From: Oscillospiraceae bacterium
GTDB taxonomy: Bacteria; Bacillota; Clostridia; Oscillospirales; CAG-272
Assembly (NCBI GenBank): GCA_003343845.1
Contig: QAKK01000021.1
Coordinates: 1-36,289, forward strand
Direction of reading: 5' to 3'
Length of the DNA stretch: 36,289 nt
Shown in pieces: positions 1 to 6,739 of the stretch (position 1 is the first letter of the stretch; every line of letters starts with the position of its first letter). The notes beneath the pieces are model-generated. The model was not told where the DNA came from and did not search any database. It saw nothing but the letters and a program-made list of their open reading frames with translations. A program made the position numbers and the translations under genes.

Positions 1-357
1 TACCTCGAGACGCTCTGCCTCGACAAGATGACCATGCACAAGAAGCAGGAGCTGGCGGTCACCTTCGCGGACCTTGTCTACAACGGACAGTGGTACACGC
101 CGCTGCGCGAAGCGCTTTCCGCCTTCGTCACCAAGACGCAGGAGCACGTCACCGGCAAGGTGAAAATCAAGCTCTACAAGGGCAACATGATCAAGGCGGG
201 CGCATGGAGCGACTGGTCGCTCTATTCCGAGGAGATCGCAACCTTCGGCGAGGATCACGTCTACAATCAGGCGGACAGCGCCGGATTCATCAACCTGTTC
301 GGTCTGCCGATCTCGGTACAGGCGCAGGTCGCTGCAAAGAACGCAAAGAAGAAATAA
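1..357 (+). CDS. argG: Argininosuccinate synthase, C-terminal part (5' truncated by window edge)
   Basis: The frame is open from base 1 and encodes the last 118 residues of argininosuccinate synthase, which condenses citrulline and aspartate with ATP in arginine synthesis. The recognisable C-terminal family pattern is present: a YLETLCLDK-like start, the stretch around LVYNGQWYTPLREAL, G.V.IKLYKGN, and the ending with YNQADSAGFINLFGLP. The stop is followed after 21 bases by argH, which has its own ribosome site, so the two are very probably co-transcribed. The N-terminal ATP-pyrophosphatase part lies outside the window. Identification rests on the conserved C-terminal motifs and on the argH neighbour. 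Confidence 0.96.
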   Translation, partial: YLETLCLDKMTMHKKQELAVTFADLVYNGQWYTPLREALSAFVTKTQEHVTGKVKIKLYKGNMIKAGAWSDWSLYSEEIATFGEDHVYNQADSAGFINLFGLPISVQAQVAAKNAKKK

Positions 358-378
358 AAACGGCACATCGGAGGCTGT

Positions 379-1758
379 ATGAATAAGATGTGGGCAGGGC
401 GCACCGCGGGTGCGCTCGACCGCGTGGCGGACGACTTCAATTCCTCCATCGCGGTGGACAAGCGGATGTACAGGCAGGATATCGAGGGCTCGATGGCGCA
501 TGCCGCCATGCTGGGTGCAAAGGGCATCATCGCCGCGGCGGACAGCGCGCTGATCATCGACACGCTCGGCGCAATCCTCGAGGATATTGACGCGGGCAAG
601 CTTGAGATTTTGCCCGACGCCGAGGATATTCACATGTTTGTCGAGGCGGAACTGACCGCGCGCATCGGCGACGTCGGCAAACGTCTGCACACCGCCCGTT
701 CCCGCAACGACCAGGTCGCGCTGGATCTGCGGCTTTACCTGCGCGCTGCCTGCGGCGAGATCGACGAGAAGCTGCGCACACTCATTGCGGCGTTGCTTGA
801 GGTTGCCGAGGCGCACAAGGACACCATTCTGCCCGGCTACACGCATCTGCAAAGGGCGCAGCCCATCACCTTCGGGCACCATCTCTTAGCGTATGCCATG
901 ATGCTCATCCGCGACGCGGGGCGCATTGCGGATGCCGTTCGCCGTATGAATGTGTCCCCCCTCGGCTGCTGCGCGCTGGCGGGGACGACCTATCCCATCG
1001 ACCGCGAAATGACGGCGGCGGCGCTCGGCTTTGACGCGATCGCGCTCAACAGCCTTGACGGCGTATCCGACCGCGATTTTGCGGTGGAGCTGGAAAGTGC
1101 GTTTGCCATCCTTGCGATGCATCTCTCCCGCTTTGCGGAGGAGATCATCCTCTGGTCGAGCTTTGAGTTCGGCTTTGTCACCCTCTCGGACGCCTATACC
1201 ACTGGGTCGAGCATCATGCCGCAGAAAAAGAACTCGGACATGGCGGAGCTGGTGCGCGGCAAGACCGGGCGGGTCTACGGCAATCTGATCGCCACGCTCA
1301 CCATGCTGAAAGGGCTGCCGCTTGCCTACAACAAGGACATGCAGGAGGACAAGGAGGCGGTCTTCGACAGCGTGGATACCGTGAAAATGTGCCTCGACGT
1401 GTTCGCGCCGATGGTTGCCACCATGGAGGTGCACGCCGACGCGATGTACAAGGCGGCACAGGGCGGCTTCATCAATGCAACCGACCTCGCGGATTACCTG
1501 GTCGGCCGTGGGGAACCCTTCCGCACCGCATACAAGACGGTCGGCGGCATCGTCGCCTACGCCGTTCGCGAACACACCGTGCTCGATGCGATTCCGCTCG
1601 ACGTTTACAAACAGTTCGATGCGAATTTTGAGGCGGATCTCTACGATGCCATCAAGCTCGAGACCTGCGTGGCAAAGCGCACCTCGGCAGGCGGCACATC
1701 GCCCGCTTCCTTCGCCGCCGAGCGCGACTATGTCGCCTCTTTCCTCGGAAAACAGTAA
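379..1758 (+). CDS. argH: Argininosuccinate lyase
   Basis: This 459-residue cytosolic enzyme should split argininosuccinate into arginine and fumarate. The length is normal for the fumarase/aspartase superfamily. The N terminus MWAGR fits the family, HTARSRNDQ is at about residue 100, TILPGYTHLQRAQP at about 150, and the superfamily signature GSSIMPQKKNSD at about 276-287 contains the mobile loop with the catalytic serine. The C terminus has the GG.SP pattern (GGTSPASF). The start follows a GGAGG ribosome site (gcggcac...cggaggctgtatg). It forms an argGH pair with the upstream gene and ends at a strong bidirectional terminator. Confidence 0.98.
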   Translation: MNKMWAGRTAGALDRVADDFNSSIAVDKRMYRQDIEGSMAHAAMLGAKGIIAAADSALIIDTLGAILEDIDAGKLEILPDAEDIHMFVEAELTARIGDVGKRLHTARSRNDQVALDLRLYLRAACGEIDEKLRTLIAALLEVAEAHKDTILPGYTHLQRAQPITFGHHLLAYAMMLIRDAGRIADAVRRMNVSPLGCCALAGTTYPIDREMTAAALGFDAIALNSLDGVSDRDFAVELESAFAILAMHLSRFAEEIILWSSFEFGFVTLSDAYTTGSSIMPQKKNSDMAELVRGKTGRVYGNLIATLTMLKGLPLAYNKDMQEDKEAVFDSVDTVKMCLDVFAPMVATMEVHADAMYKAAQGGFINATDLADYLVGRGEPFRTAYKTVGGIVAYAVREHTVLDAIPLDVYKQFDANFEADLYDAIKLETCVAKRTSAGGTSPASFAAERDYVASFLGKQ

Positions 1759-1768
1759 CATACAGACC

Positions 1769-1804
1769 AAAAAACAGGCCCTCCGCACGGAGAGCCTGTT
1801 TTTT
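1769..1804. terminator. Rho-independent terminator after argH
   Basis: Arms AAAAAACAGGC and GCCTGTTTTTT enclose a second stem CTCCG-CA-CGGAG. The A-run before and T-run after the stem allow it to act in either direction, so it could also stop minus-strand transcription coming from the solute-binding-protein gene. Confidence 0.92.
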
Positions 1805-1812
1805 GTGTTTCA

Positions 1813-1952
1813 AAGCCTTCCCTTATGGGGAAGGCATCGCCGAATGGCGACGGATGATGGATTGCAGGTAGCCGGTAGCATAGAGCGATGTCTGCTTTGC
1901 ACGGTCCCTCATCAGGCGTGTACCACGCCAGCTTCCCCCAAGGGAAGCCTGA
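1813..1952. repeat. Interspersed palindromic repeat, copy 1
   Basis: The intergenic stretch has an AAGCCTTCCC...GGGGAAGG hairpin at the left end, GGCATCGCC/GGCGA hairpin followed by GGATGATGG, and at the right end CCCTCATCAGGCG...CGCC followed by CTTCCCCCAAGGGAAGCC. The order of hairpins matches the better-preserved copy at 34482-34652, although many loop bases differ. No open frame of interest lies inside. Nothing else was seen in 1953-2005 except a weak GCCAT/ATGGC stem. Confidence 0.8.
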
Positions 1953-2005
1953 GAATTGTTGTTGTCGAAGCCATCTTTTCAAATGGCGAAAACAGAATCA
2001 CGCTT

Positions 2006-3484
2006 TCACTCTGTCTTCCATCTGGCGACGGCGTCCTTGTAGTATTCGTTGATGACGCCGAGCAGCGTTTCTGCCGTGCGCACTTTGGCGTCGTAGCGCG
2101 AGGCGAAATTCGTGTCGTACGCGCGCACCATGTAGATCAGTTCCTTGTTGTACGGTCCGATCTGATAGTAGTAGCCGATGTCGAAGACGAAGGAATTGAA
2201 GATAATATCCAGCATGTCGGCGGATTCCTCGTCGCGTGTGGACTGCCCGATGAGGTTCACATCATAGTAGACCGGCGTGACGATCTCCTTGCCGTAGTAA
2301 GCAAGCGCCTCGGTGATTGTGCCGGTGCGCTCAATATCATCCTGCACCAGCGGCACGCAGATGAACTGCGAGTTGAAGGGGGCAACCGTGCTGTAGTAGG
2401 CGTCCTGCGTCTCGGTCAGCTTGGGATAAGGGAGCAGACCGAAATCGCTCTCCATCTCGCGGAAGGTGGGGACGATACCCATATAGGTCGTCCAGAACAG
2501 ACCGTGATCTCCCTCCCACAGCCTTTTTTCATAGTCGGTGCCGCTGCCGCCTCGCTGATAGGTAAACGCGTACTGCGTGTCGTAGGCGATGGAGAAGTAG
2601 GTTTCCAGCGCGGAGACCGTCGTCTCGTTGTAAAGCGTCAGCTTGATATCGCCGTCCTCGATCGTGCAGCAGCGCTGCCCGGCGGCGTTGACAATGCCAA
2701 CCACCGAGTCATCCCACACGAGCAGACCGAAACGGTCATTTTCATCCATTTTGCCGTCCTGGTTGAGATCTTCCGTGACGGTCTTGCACAACTCTGCGAA
2801 TTTGCCCATTGTCCACTTGCCGTCATAGACCAGTTGATAGGGGTCGTCCAGTGCGTAGTTACGCATCAGCTCTTTGTTGAACATGATGACAAAGGCGGCG
2901 TTATTGTCCGAGACGGTGATCTCGCCGGTGGAGAAGAACATGACACCGTTCATCGCGAGGCTCTCGTTGGCTTTCTGATCCCACCAGGACTTTGTGAGGT
3001 CGATGCCGGGGACGGAATTCAGGTCGTAGAGCAGCCCGTTGTAGGCGAGCACGCTCACGTCATAGCCTGCGATCAGCGCAAGGTCCCATTTGGTCTCCCC
3101 AGCGTTCACCGCGGTGCTGACTTCCATGAATCCGGGACCCGCGCCGCTGGAATAGCCCTGCATACGCGTCTGCTCGATCTTGACCTTGTAGTCTTCTTCA
3201 ACACGTGCGCGGCGGCGGTACTGCGCCGAGTCCAACGGCAGCGAGGATTGCTCGTCAAAGGTGAAGTCGCGGTGCGCGACGTTGCCCGCCGTCAGGATGG
3301 AGAAGGTCTCCCCGCCGTAGTCGGCATGGGTCGGCACGCCGAGCACCTCGCCCGTGACCTCGGTGGCGGGCTCGGTTGTTGCGTCGGATGCGGTCGTCCC
3401 CTGCGGCGTTTCGTCCCTGCCGCAGGCGGTCAGCGCCGTGATACACAGCGCGAGCGCCGCAGCATATAAAATTGTTCGCTTCAT
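2006..3484 (-). CDS. Extracellular solute-binding lipoprotein (ABC sugar type, family 1)
   Basis: This 492-residue protein has a lipoprotein signal peptide (MKRTILYAAALALCITALTAC, Cys21 as lipid anchor) and a typical two-lobe solute-binding sequence: ETFSILTAGN near the N terminus, a WWDQKANESLAMNG segment, a D.NQDGKMDENDRFG calcium-loop-like motif, and SVYYD-like C-terminal contacts (TPVYYDVNL). Such proteins capture sugars or oligosaccharides outside the membrane. The start follows CGGAGG. No permease or ATPase gene is adjacent, so the partner transporter must be encoded elsewhere. The AraC gene lies just upstream on the same strand, but the 103-bp gap has its own promoter with AraC-like repeats, so separate, AraC-controlled transcription is likely. 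Substrate unknown. Confidence 0.88.
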   Translation of the reverse strand: MKRTILYAAALALCITALTACGRDETPQGTTASDATTEPATEVTGEVLGVPTHADYGGETFSILTAGNVAHRDFTFDEQSSLPLDSAQYRRRARVEEDYKVKIEQTRMQGYSSGAGPGFMEVSTAVNAGETKWDLALIAGYDVSVLAYNGLLYDLNSVPGIDLTKSWWDQKANESLAMNGVMFFSTGEITVSDNNAAFVIMFNKELMRNYALDDPYQLVYDGKWTMGKFAELCKTVTEDLNQDGKMDENDRFGLLVWDDSVVGIVNAAGQRCCTIEDGDIKLTLYNETTVSALETYFSIAYDTQYAFTYQRGGSGTDYEKRLWEGDHGLFWTTYMGIVPTFREMESDFGLLPYPKLTETQDAYYSTVAPFNSQFICVPLVQDDIERTGTITEALAYYGKEIVTPVYYDVNLIGQSTRDEESADMLDIIFNSFVFDIGYYYQIGPYNKELIYMVRAYDTNFASRYDAKVRTAETLLGVINEYYKDAVARWKTE

Positions 3485-3517
3485 AAAATGCCTCCGTTGT
3501 AAACATTTTCTGAAGCT

Positions 3518-3579
3518 ATGGTAGCACATTTCCGCGCACTTCCGCATTGTAGAATCCGCGCTGTGAATTGTATTTTCCG
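3518..3579 (-). promoter_or_regulatory. Promoter of the solute-binding protein with 21-bp direct repeat (putative AraC site)
   Basis: On the minus strand GAAAATACAA is followed 21 bp later by ATTCTACAAT (TACA cores at 3569-3572 and 3548-3551). The -10 box TACCAT lies at 3518-3523, 24 bp after the proximal TACA. The -35 is poor (TGCGGA at 17-bp spacing), which fits activator dependence. The same arrangement occurs upstream of two other genes in the window. Confidence 0.65.
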
Positions 3580-3587
3580 ATATTCGA

Positions 3588-4424
3588 TCAGCGCGCCGCC
3601 TGCGCCTCCTCGCGGTATTGTCCCGGTGTTTTGCCGACCTGCGCGGTAAAAGATTTGTAGAAATAGGACATGTCATAGAAGCCGAGAATGTCCGCAATCT
3701 CTGCGATGGAGACCTCCGGCGTGCCGGCGAGCAGATCCTGCGCCTTGCGGATCTTGACATGCACCTTGTACTGCGCGGGGGACATGCCGGTTGCCGCATG
3801 GAACGCGCGGCGGAACGCCGATTCGGACAGCAGACACATCTTTGCAAGCTCCGCCACCGCAATCTTGTCGCCGATGTGGTGGTCGATGTAGAAGCGGGCG
3901 GGCGCGGTCGGGTCGGCTTCGGCATCTCCGTCGGCGCGCAGCAGCATGGTGTAGGCGAGCAGGCTTTCCAGCATGGCATAGAACATGCGGGTCACGCGCA
4001 GCGCCGGATGCTTCAGGTTGGTGCTTGCCTCCGCCAGCTTTTCGATGTCGTTTGCCAGCTGGGGCGGCACGGTGCGGAGCAGGCAGGTCACCTCGTCCGC
4101 CAGGGCGTATTCGCCGCCGCTGATGTCGCGGATGTCAAAGTTGACGAGGATGTCCGAGACATTCCCGGTCGTGCCGCGAAATTCGATATAGTATTCATAG
4201 CCCTTCGGAATATACAAAAGACTGCCGCGACGGAAATGCCGCTCCGCGTCGTCGGCAAGGCGGATGTAGACCTCGTCGCAGAGGATGTAGGCAAAGCCGT
4301 GATCCCGGCGCGGCGAGCCGATAAAGCTCCAGCTCTCACCCTTTTGCCAGCGCTGGGGCAGCCCGTATATGTCACAGAAAAGATGCTTCGGTTCAATGGC
4401 GTCAAGGGAAAGCAATTCAGCCAT
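3588..4424 (-). CDS. AraC-family transcriptional regulator
   Basis: This 278-residue DNA-binding protein has an N-terminal cupin-like sensor half (charged beta segments, e.g. FRRGSLLYIPKGYEYYIEF at about 70-90) and a C-terminal AraC/XylS double helix-turn-helix from about residue 180 to 272. The second HTH shows the family pattern: VSIAEIADILGFYDMSYFYKSF followed by VGKTPGQYR. The start was chosen because AAAGGAGG stands right before it; the frame is open further upstream but without a ribosome site. It is divergent from the secreted-protein gene at 4766 and upstream of the solute-binding protein. Family members usually bind direct repeats and activate sugar-use genes; repeats of the right geometry are found at three promoters here. 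Confidence 0.93.
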   Translation of the reverse strand: MAELLSLDAIEPKHLFCDIYGLPQRWQKGESWSFIGSPRRDHGFAYILCDEVYIRLADDAERHFRRGSLLYIPKGYEYYIEFRGTTGNVSDILVNFDIRDISGGEYALADEVTCLLRTVPPQLANDIEKLAEASTNLKHPALRVTRMFYAMLESLLAYTMLLRADGDAEADPTAPARFYIDHHIGDKIAVAELAKMCLLSESAFRRAFHAATGMSPAQYKVHVKIRKAQDLLAGTPEVSIAEIADILGFYDMSYFYKSFTAQVGKTPGQYREEAQAAR

Positions 4425-4445
4425 GGCGATCCCTCCTTTGCGTCC

Positions 4446-4474
4446 ATTATAGCAAGCTTTGTTGAAAAATACAA
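4446..4474 (-). promoter_or_regulatory. Promoter of the AraC regulator gene
   Basis: Read on the minus strand: TTGTAT, 17 bases, TATAAT. It ends about 20 bases before the start codon. The -35 hexamer overlaps the distal TACA half-site of the divergent promoter (4465-4474), so binding there could repress the regulator's own gene while activating the divergent one. Confidence 0.7.
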
Positions 4475-4523
4475 CCATTCTCCCGAAAAATACATTGGAA
4501 TGCAAAGCGGCGGTTGCTACAAT
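4464..4523 (+). promoter_or_regulatory. Forward promoter with 21-bp direct repeat (putative AraC-activated)
   Basis: GAAAAATACA occurs at 4464-4473 and again exactly 21 bp later at 4485-4494. TTGGAA (-35) follows immediately at 4495-4500, and after 17 bases TACAAT (-10) at 4518-4523. Repeat, -35 and -10 have the same spacing as upstream of the gene at 6740. Transcription would run into the secreted-protein gene at 4766 with a leader of roughly 235 bases. That leader (about 4600-4665) is strikingly T-rich and contains no gene. Confidence 0.62.
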
Positions 4524-4686
4524 ATCCTTAGAGCGGACACCTGAAATGACGAAAAAATGCCGACCGCTTCCGCGCGGCAGCACCATGAGGAGACCTCATT
4601 TGTTATTTCTGTTTACTGTTTTTGTTTTTGTTTTGATTGTTTTTGTTTGTTGTTTTCTCTGTCTGCTTGACAGGGGGCAAAGCGAA

Positions 4687-4714
4687 TTGTTACCCTATAT
4701 AATAAAGATATAAT
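4687..4714 (+). promoter_or_regulatory. Possible second, proximal promoter for the gene at 4766
   Basis: TTGTTA, 16 bases, TATAAT, about 50 bases before the start codon, in an AT-rich stretch with several overlapping TATAAT-like boxes. It may give basal expression next to the regulated promoter further upstream. Confidence 0.45.
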
Positions 4715-4765
4715 AAAGAGAACATACGATGCACGGGCATCGATGAAAGGAGATTGAACACGAGA

Positions 4766-6394
4766 TTGAACACAGTGAAAAAACATTTCGGCAAATTCGG
4801 CATTGCGCTTGTCGCGGCACTTCTGATGCTGCTGACATTTGCACTCTGCGCCTCGGCGGCAGGCACGGAAACCGTTGTGTACCTGAGCGGAAGCGGCACC
4901 AATACGGCGGACGGTCTGACCCCGGAGACGGCGACCTCGTCCATCAACACGGCGTACAGTCTGCTTGATCCCGACAAGGACTGCACGGTTGTTGTCTGCG
5001 GCGAATTTACGCAGGTTGGCAATTTTGCGCGCGCACACTCCGCAAAGTCCATCACCATCACCAGCGTGTATGGCGATGTAGACTACCGCAAGACGAACAA
5101 GGCTGTCTACAAGGTCAACGGCAACCGTTTTGCATTGGCAGATGATACCACCTTTGAGAACATGACCTTTGAGACGACAGGCGGTTCGTTTCTGCTGGTC
5201 GGTCAGCACCACGCTGTCACCATCGGCGAGGGTGTGACCATGAAAAATTTTGACGGCAGCCAAGACGGTAAAGCATTTTGGATTATCGGCGGTTGTCAAT
5301 GGGGATTCGGCGGCGGACCGACCAGCAAGACATACACGACCGATGCACTGAAAGCATTAATGCAAAAGCCGACCGACGTCACGGTTATGTCCGGCAACGA
5401 TATGATCGTGGTCGGTGGTCCGCGCGGCAATGTCGGCGCTGAAGCCAACCGTATTACAGGTGGGGACATTCATGTAACGATCGGCGGCACTGCCCGGGTG
5501 GCAAAGCTGGATGCAGCCGGTTCGGGTTCAAGATATACCGATGTCGGCAATATCAATGTCCGGGTCATCGGCGGCAGCGTGAAATATCTTTACGGCACCC
5601 GCGTGAACAACATGACAGCCCAAAGCCTCACATTGCTTTGGACGGACGGCAGTATCGACTTGTTTAAGATGATGCCCAGCGGTACGGCTGCAGCCCCGGT
5701 CGGTTTGAGCATTGCCGACGGCGGCGATGTCACGCTGGAAGCAACCGAAGATGTGCAGAAGGGCAGCAACTATGCAACGATCTACGCCTCCGGCTTTACG
5801 GCAGAGACGACGCACACACACGATTTTGATACCGAAAACGGCAAGGTGCTGACGCCCGCAACCTGCCAGGCGGAGGGCAGAGCGCTCTACACCTGCAAGA
5901 CCTGCTCGACAACCGAGGAAATCACGCTCCCGAAGACCGGTCACGCCTTTGGCGAATGGACGACCACGACACCCGCCGGCTTCGGCACGAAGGGCGAAGA
6001 AAAGCGCATCTGCAAAAACTGCGATGCCTTTGAGACCCGCGAGATTCCCGCGCAAACGGCAAAGCTGGAGCTCGGCAGCAACAGTCTCTCGGCAGAGACC
6101 AACAAAGCCGGTGAAGGCACGATCCGCATGATCGTAAAGCTCGTGACGGCAGCGAACGCAAACGTGACCCGCTACGGCATCTTCGTTGCCAAGACAAGCG
6201 CCATCGGCGACGCAAAGCTGGTTGCCTATACGAAAGCCCCCGGCACGGAGACCACGCTTGTCCTCGACCTTGCCTTCATCCCGCATGATGAGCTGGATAC
6301 GCCCGTCTATGCCTGGGCATTTGTCGAGGCGGACGGCGTGCAGATCACACTGCCGCTCGCAGTCGGCGCAAGCGTCAACACAATTATCGGGTGA
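4766..6394 (+). CDS. Secreted surface protein, paralogue A (beta-helix-like domain, CxxC module, C-terminal domain)
   Basis: Function unknown. The 542-residue product has a Sec signal peptide (KKHFGKFG then a long hydrophobic run ending in ALCASAAG). The next ~280 residues contain short Gly/Val/Thr-rich beta strands (VVYLSGSGTN, PETATSSINTAYSLLD, CTVVVCGEF, ITITSVYGDVDYR, TFENMTFETTGG) typical of a right-handed beta-helix or pectate-lyase-like fold. A linker module follows with two CxxC pairs (CKTC, CKNC) and PKTGHAFGEW, common in clostridial surface proteins, and then a ~110-residue domain with RYGIFVA and YAWAFVEADG. The start is taken as TTG at 4766, 13 bases after AAAGGAG; the earlier TTG at 4754 touches the ribosome site. 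Paralogues lie at 10342 and 22318. A tiny peptide gene follows after 17 bases. Confidence 0.82.
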   Translation: MNTVKKHFGKFGIALVAALLMLLTFALCASAAGTETVVYLSGSGTNTADGLTPETATSSINTAYSLLDPDKDCTVVVCGEFTQVGNFARAHSAKSITITSVYGDVDYRKTNKAVYKVNGNRFALADDTTFENMTFETTGGSFLLVGQHHAVTIGEGVTMKNFDGSQDGKAFWIIGGCQWGFGGGPTSKTYTTDALKALMQKPTDVTVMSGNDMIVVGGPRGNVGAEANRITGGDIHVTIGGTARVAKLDAAGSGSRYTDVGNINVRVIGGSVKYLYGTRVNNMTAQSLTLLWTDGSIDLFKMMPSGTAAAPVGLSIADGGDVTLEATEDVQKGSNYATIYASGFTAETTHTHDFDTENGKVLTPATCQAEGRALYTCKTCSTTEEITLPKTGHAFGEWTTTTPAGFGTKGEEKRICKNCDAFETREIPAQTAKLELGSNSLSAETNKAGEGTIRMIVKLVTAANANVTRYGIFVAKTSAIGDAKLVAYTKAPGTETTLVLDLAFIPHDELDTPVYAWAFVEADGVQITLPLAVGASVNTIIG

Positions 6395-6411
6395 AAGGAA
6401 GCGTGAACGGA

Positions 6412-6591
6412 ATGAAACAGACCATCTACACAGCGCCGACCCTGGAAAAAGTGACGCTTGCGGCAAGCGATATTCTGCTGACAAGCGGCGAGAACCCCGG
6501 CGAATACGAGATTCGCGGTGCGCTGAACGATTTTGACACGGCGTCCGCGCAGTATCAGAAAAAAAGTTGGGAAGAATTCTTCTCCAACTGA
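6412..6591 (+). CDS. Small peptide of 59 residues, DILLxSG type (cassette partner 1)
   Basis: Unrecognised. The sequence begins MKQTIYTAPTLEKVTLAASD, then ILLTSGENPG, and ends WEEFFSN. It has no signal peptide and no membrane segment. The pattern Y..P.LE.........D.LL.SG is shared with the 55-residue peptide at 23672, which also lies directly behind a paralogue of the same secreted protein. The start at 6412 makes the two peptides align from residue 1; AAAGGA is 12 bases upstream, and a GTG at 6403 is an alternative. A strong terminator follows, so the gene is the last of a two-gene unit. Short Y..P.L...D.i..SG proteins are seen in many clostridia, as far as I recall without known function. 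Confidence 0.7.
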   Translation: MKQTIYTAPTLEKVTLAASDILLTSGENPGEYEIRGALNDFDTASAQYQKKSWEEFFSN

Positions 6592-6605
6592 TAAAAGCAT
6601 ACCGG

Positions 6606-6645
6606 AAAAAAAGCGGGCAGACGCTATGCGTCTGCCCGCTTTTTT
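6606..6645. terminator. Rho-independent terminator
   Basis: A perfect stem with arms AAGCGGGCAGACGC and GCGTCTGCCCGCTT around loop TAT, with A-run before and T-run after. It closes the secreted protein/peptide cassette. Confidence 0.95.
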
Positions 6646-6649
6646 GCTC

Positions 6650-6709
6650 AAAAAATACAATAGCCGTGTGAAAAAGTACATTGAAAACGGCATCCCGAAC
6701 CGATATACT
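6650..6709 (+). promoter_or_regulatory. Promoter with 21-bp direct repeat (putative AraC-activated)
   Basis: AAAAATACAA at 6651-6660 and AAAAAGTACA at 6671-6680 place two TACA cores exactly 21 bp apart (6656-6659 and 6677-6680). TTGAAA (-35) follows directly at 6681-6686, 17 bases, then TATACT (-10) at 6704-6709. The layout is the same as at 4464-4523. The start codon of the first operon gene is about 30 bases further. Confidence 0.68.
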
Positions 6710-6739
6710 GAAAGCATCTCATCGGTATACGGAGGAATT

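Noticed and set aside
1415..3469. Long plus-strand open frame from argH into the solute-binding gene
   Set aside because: It overlaps argH out of frame, runs through a terminator and a repeat, and is antisense to a convincing lipoprotein gene.
4667..4703. Perfect TTGACA upstream of a TATAAT box before the gene at 4766
   Set aside because: The gap is 25 bases, too long for one promoter; other pairs (4687/4709 and 4495/4518) have proper spacing.
6412..6591. Reading the small peptide as a RiPP precursor
   Set aside because: No modifying enzyme, leader peptidase or exporter lies nearby, and the peptides have no cysteine or other typical core residues; the DUF512 radical SAM protein lies far away in a housekeeping context.
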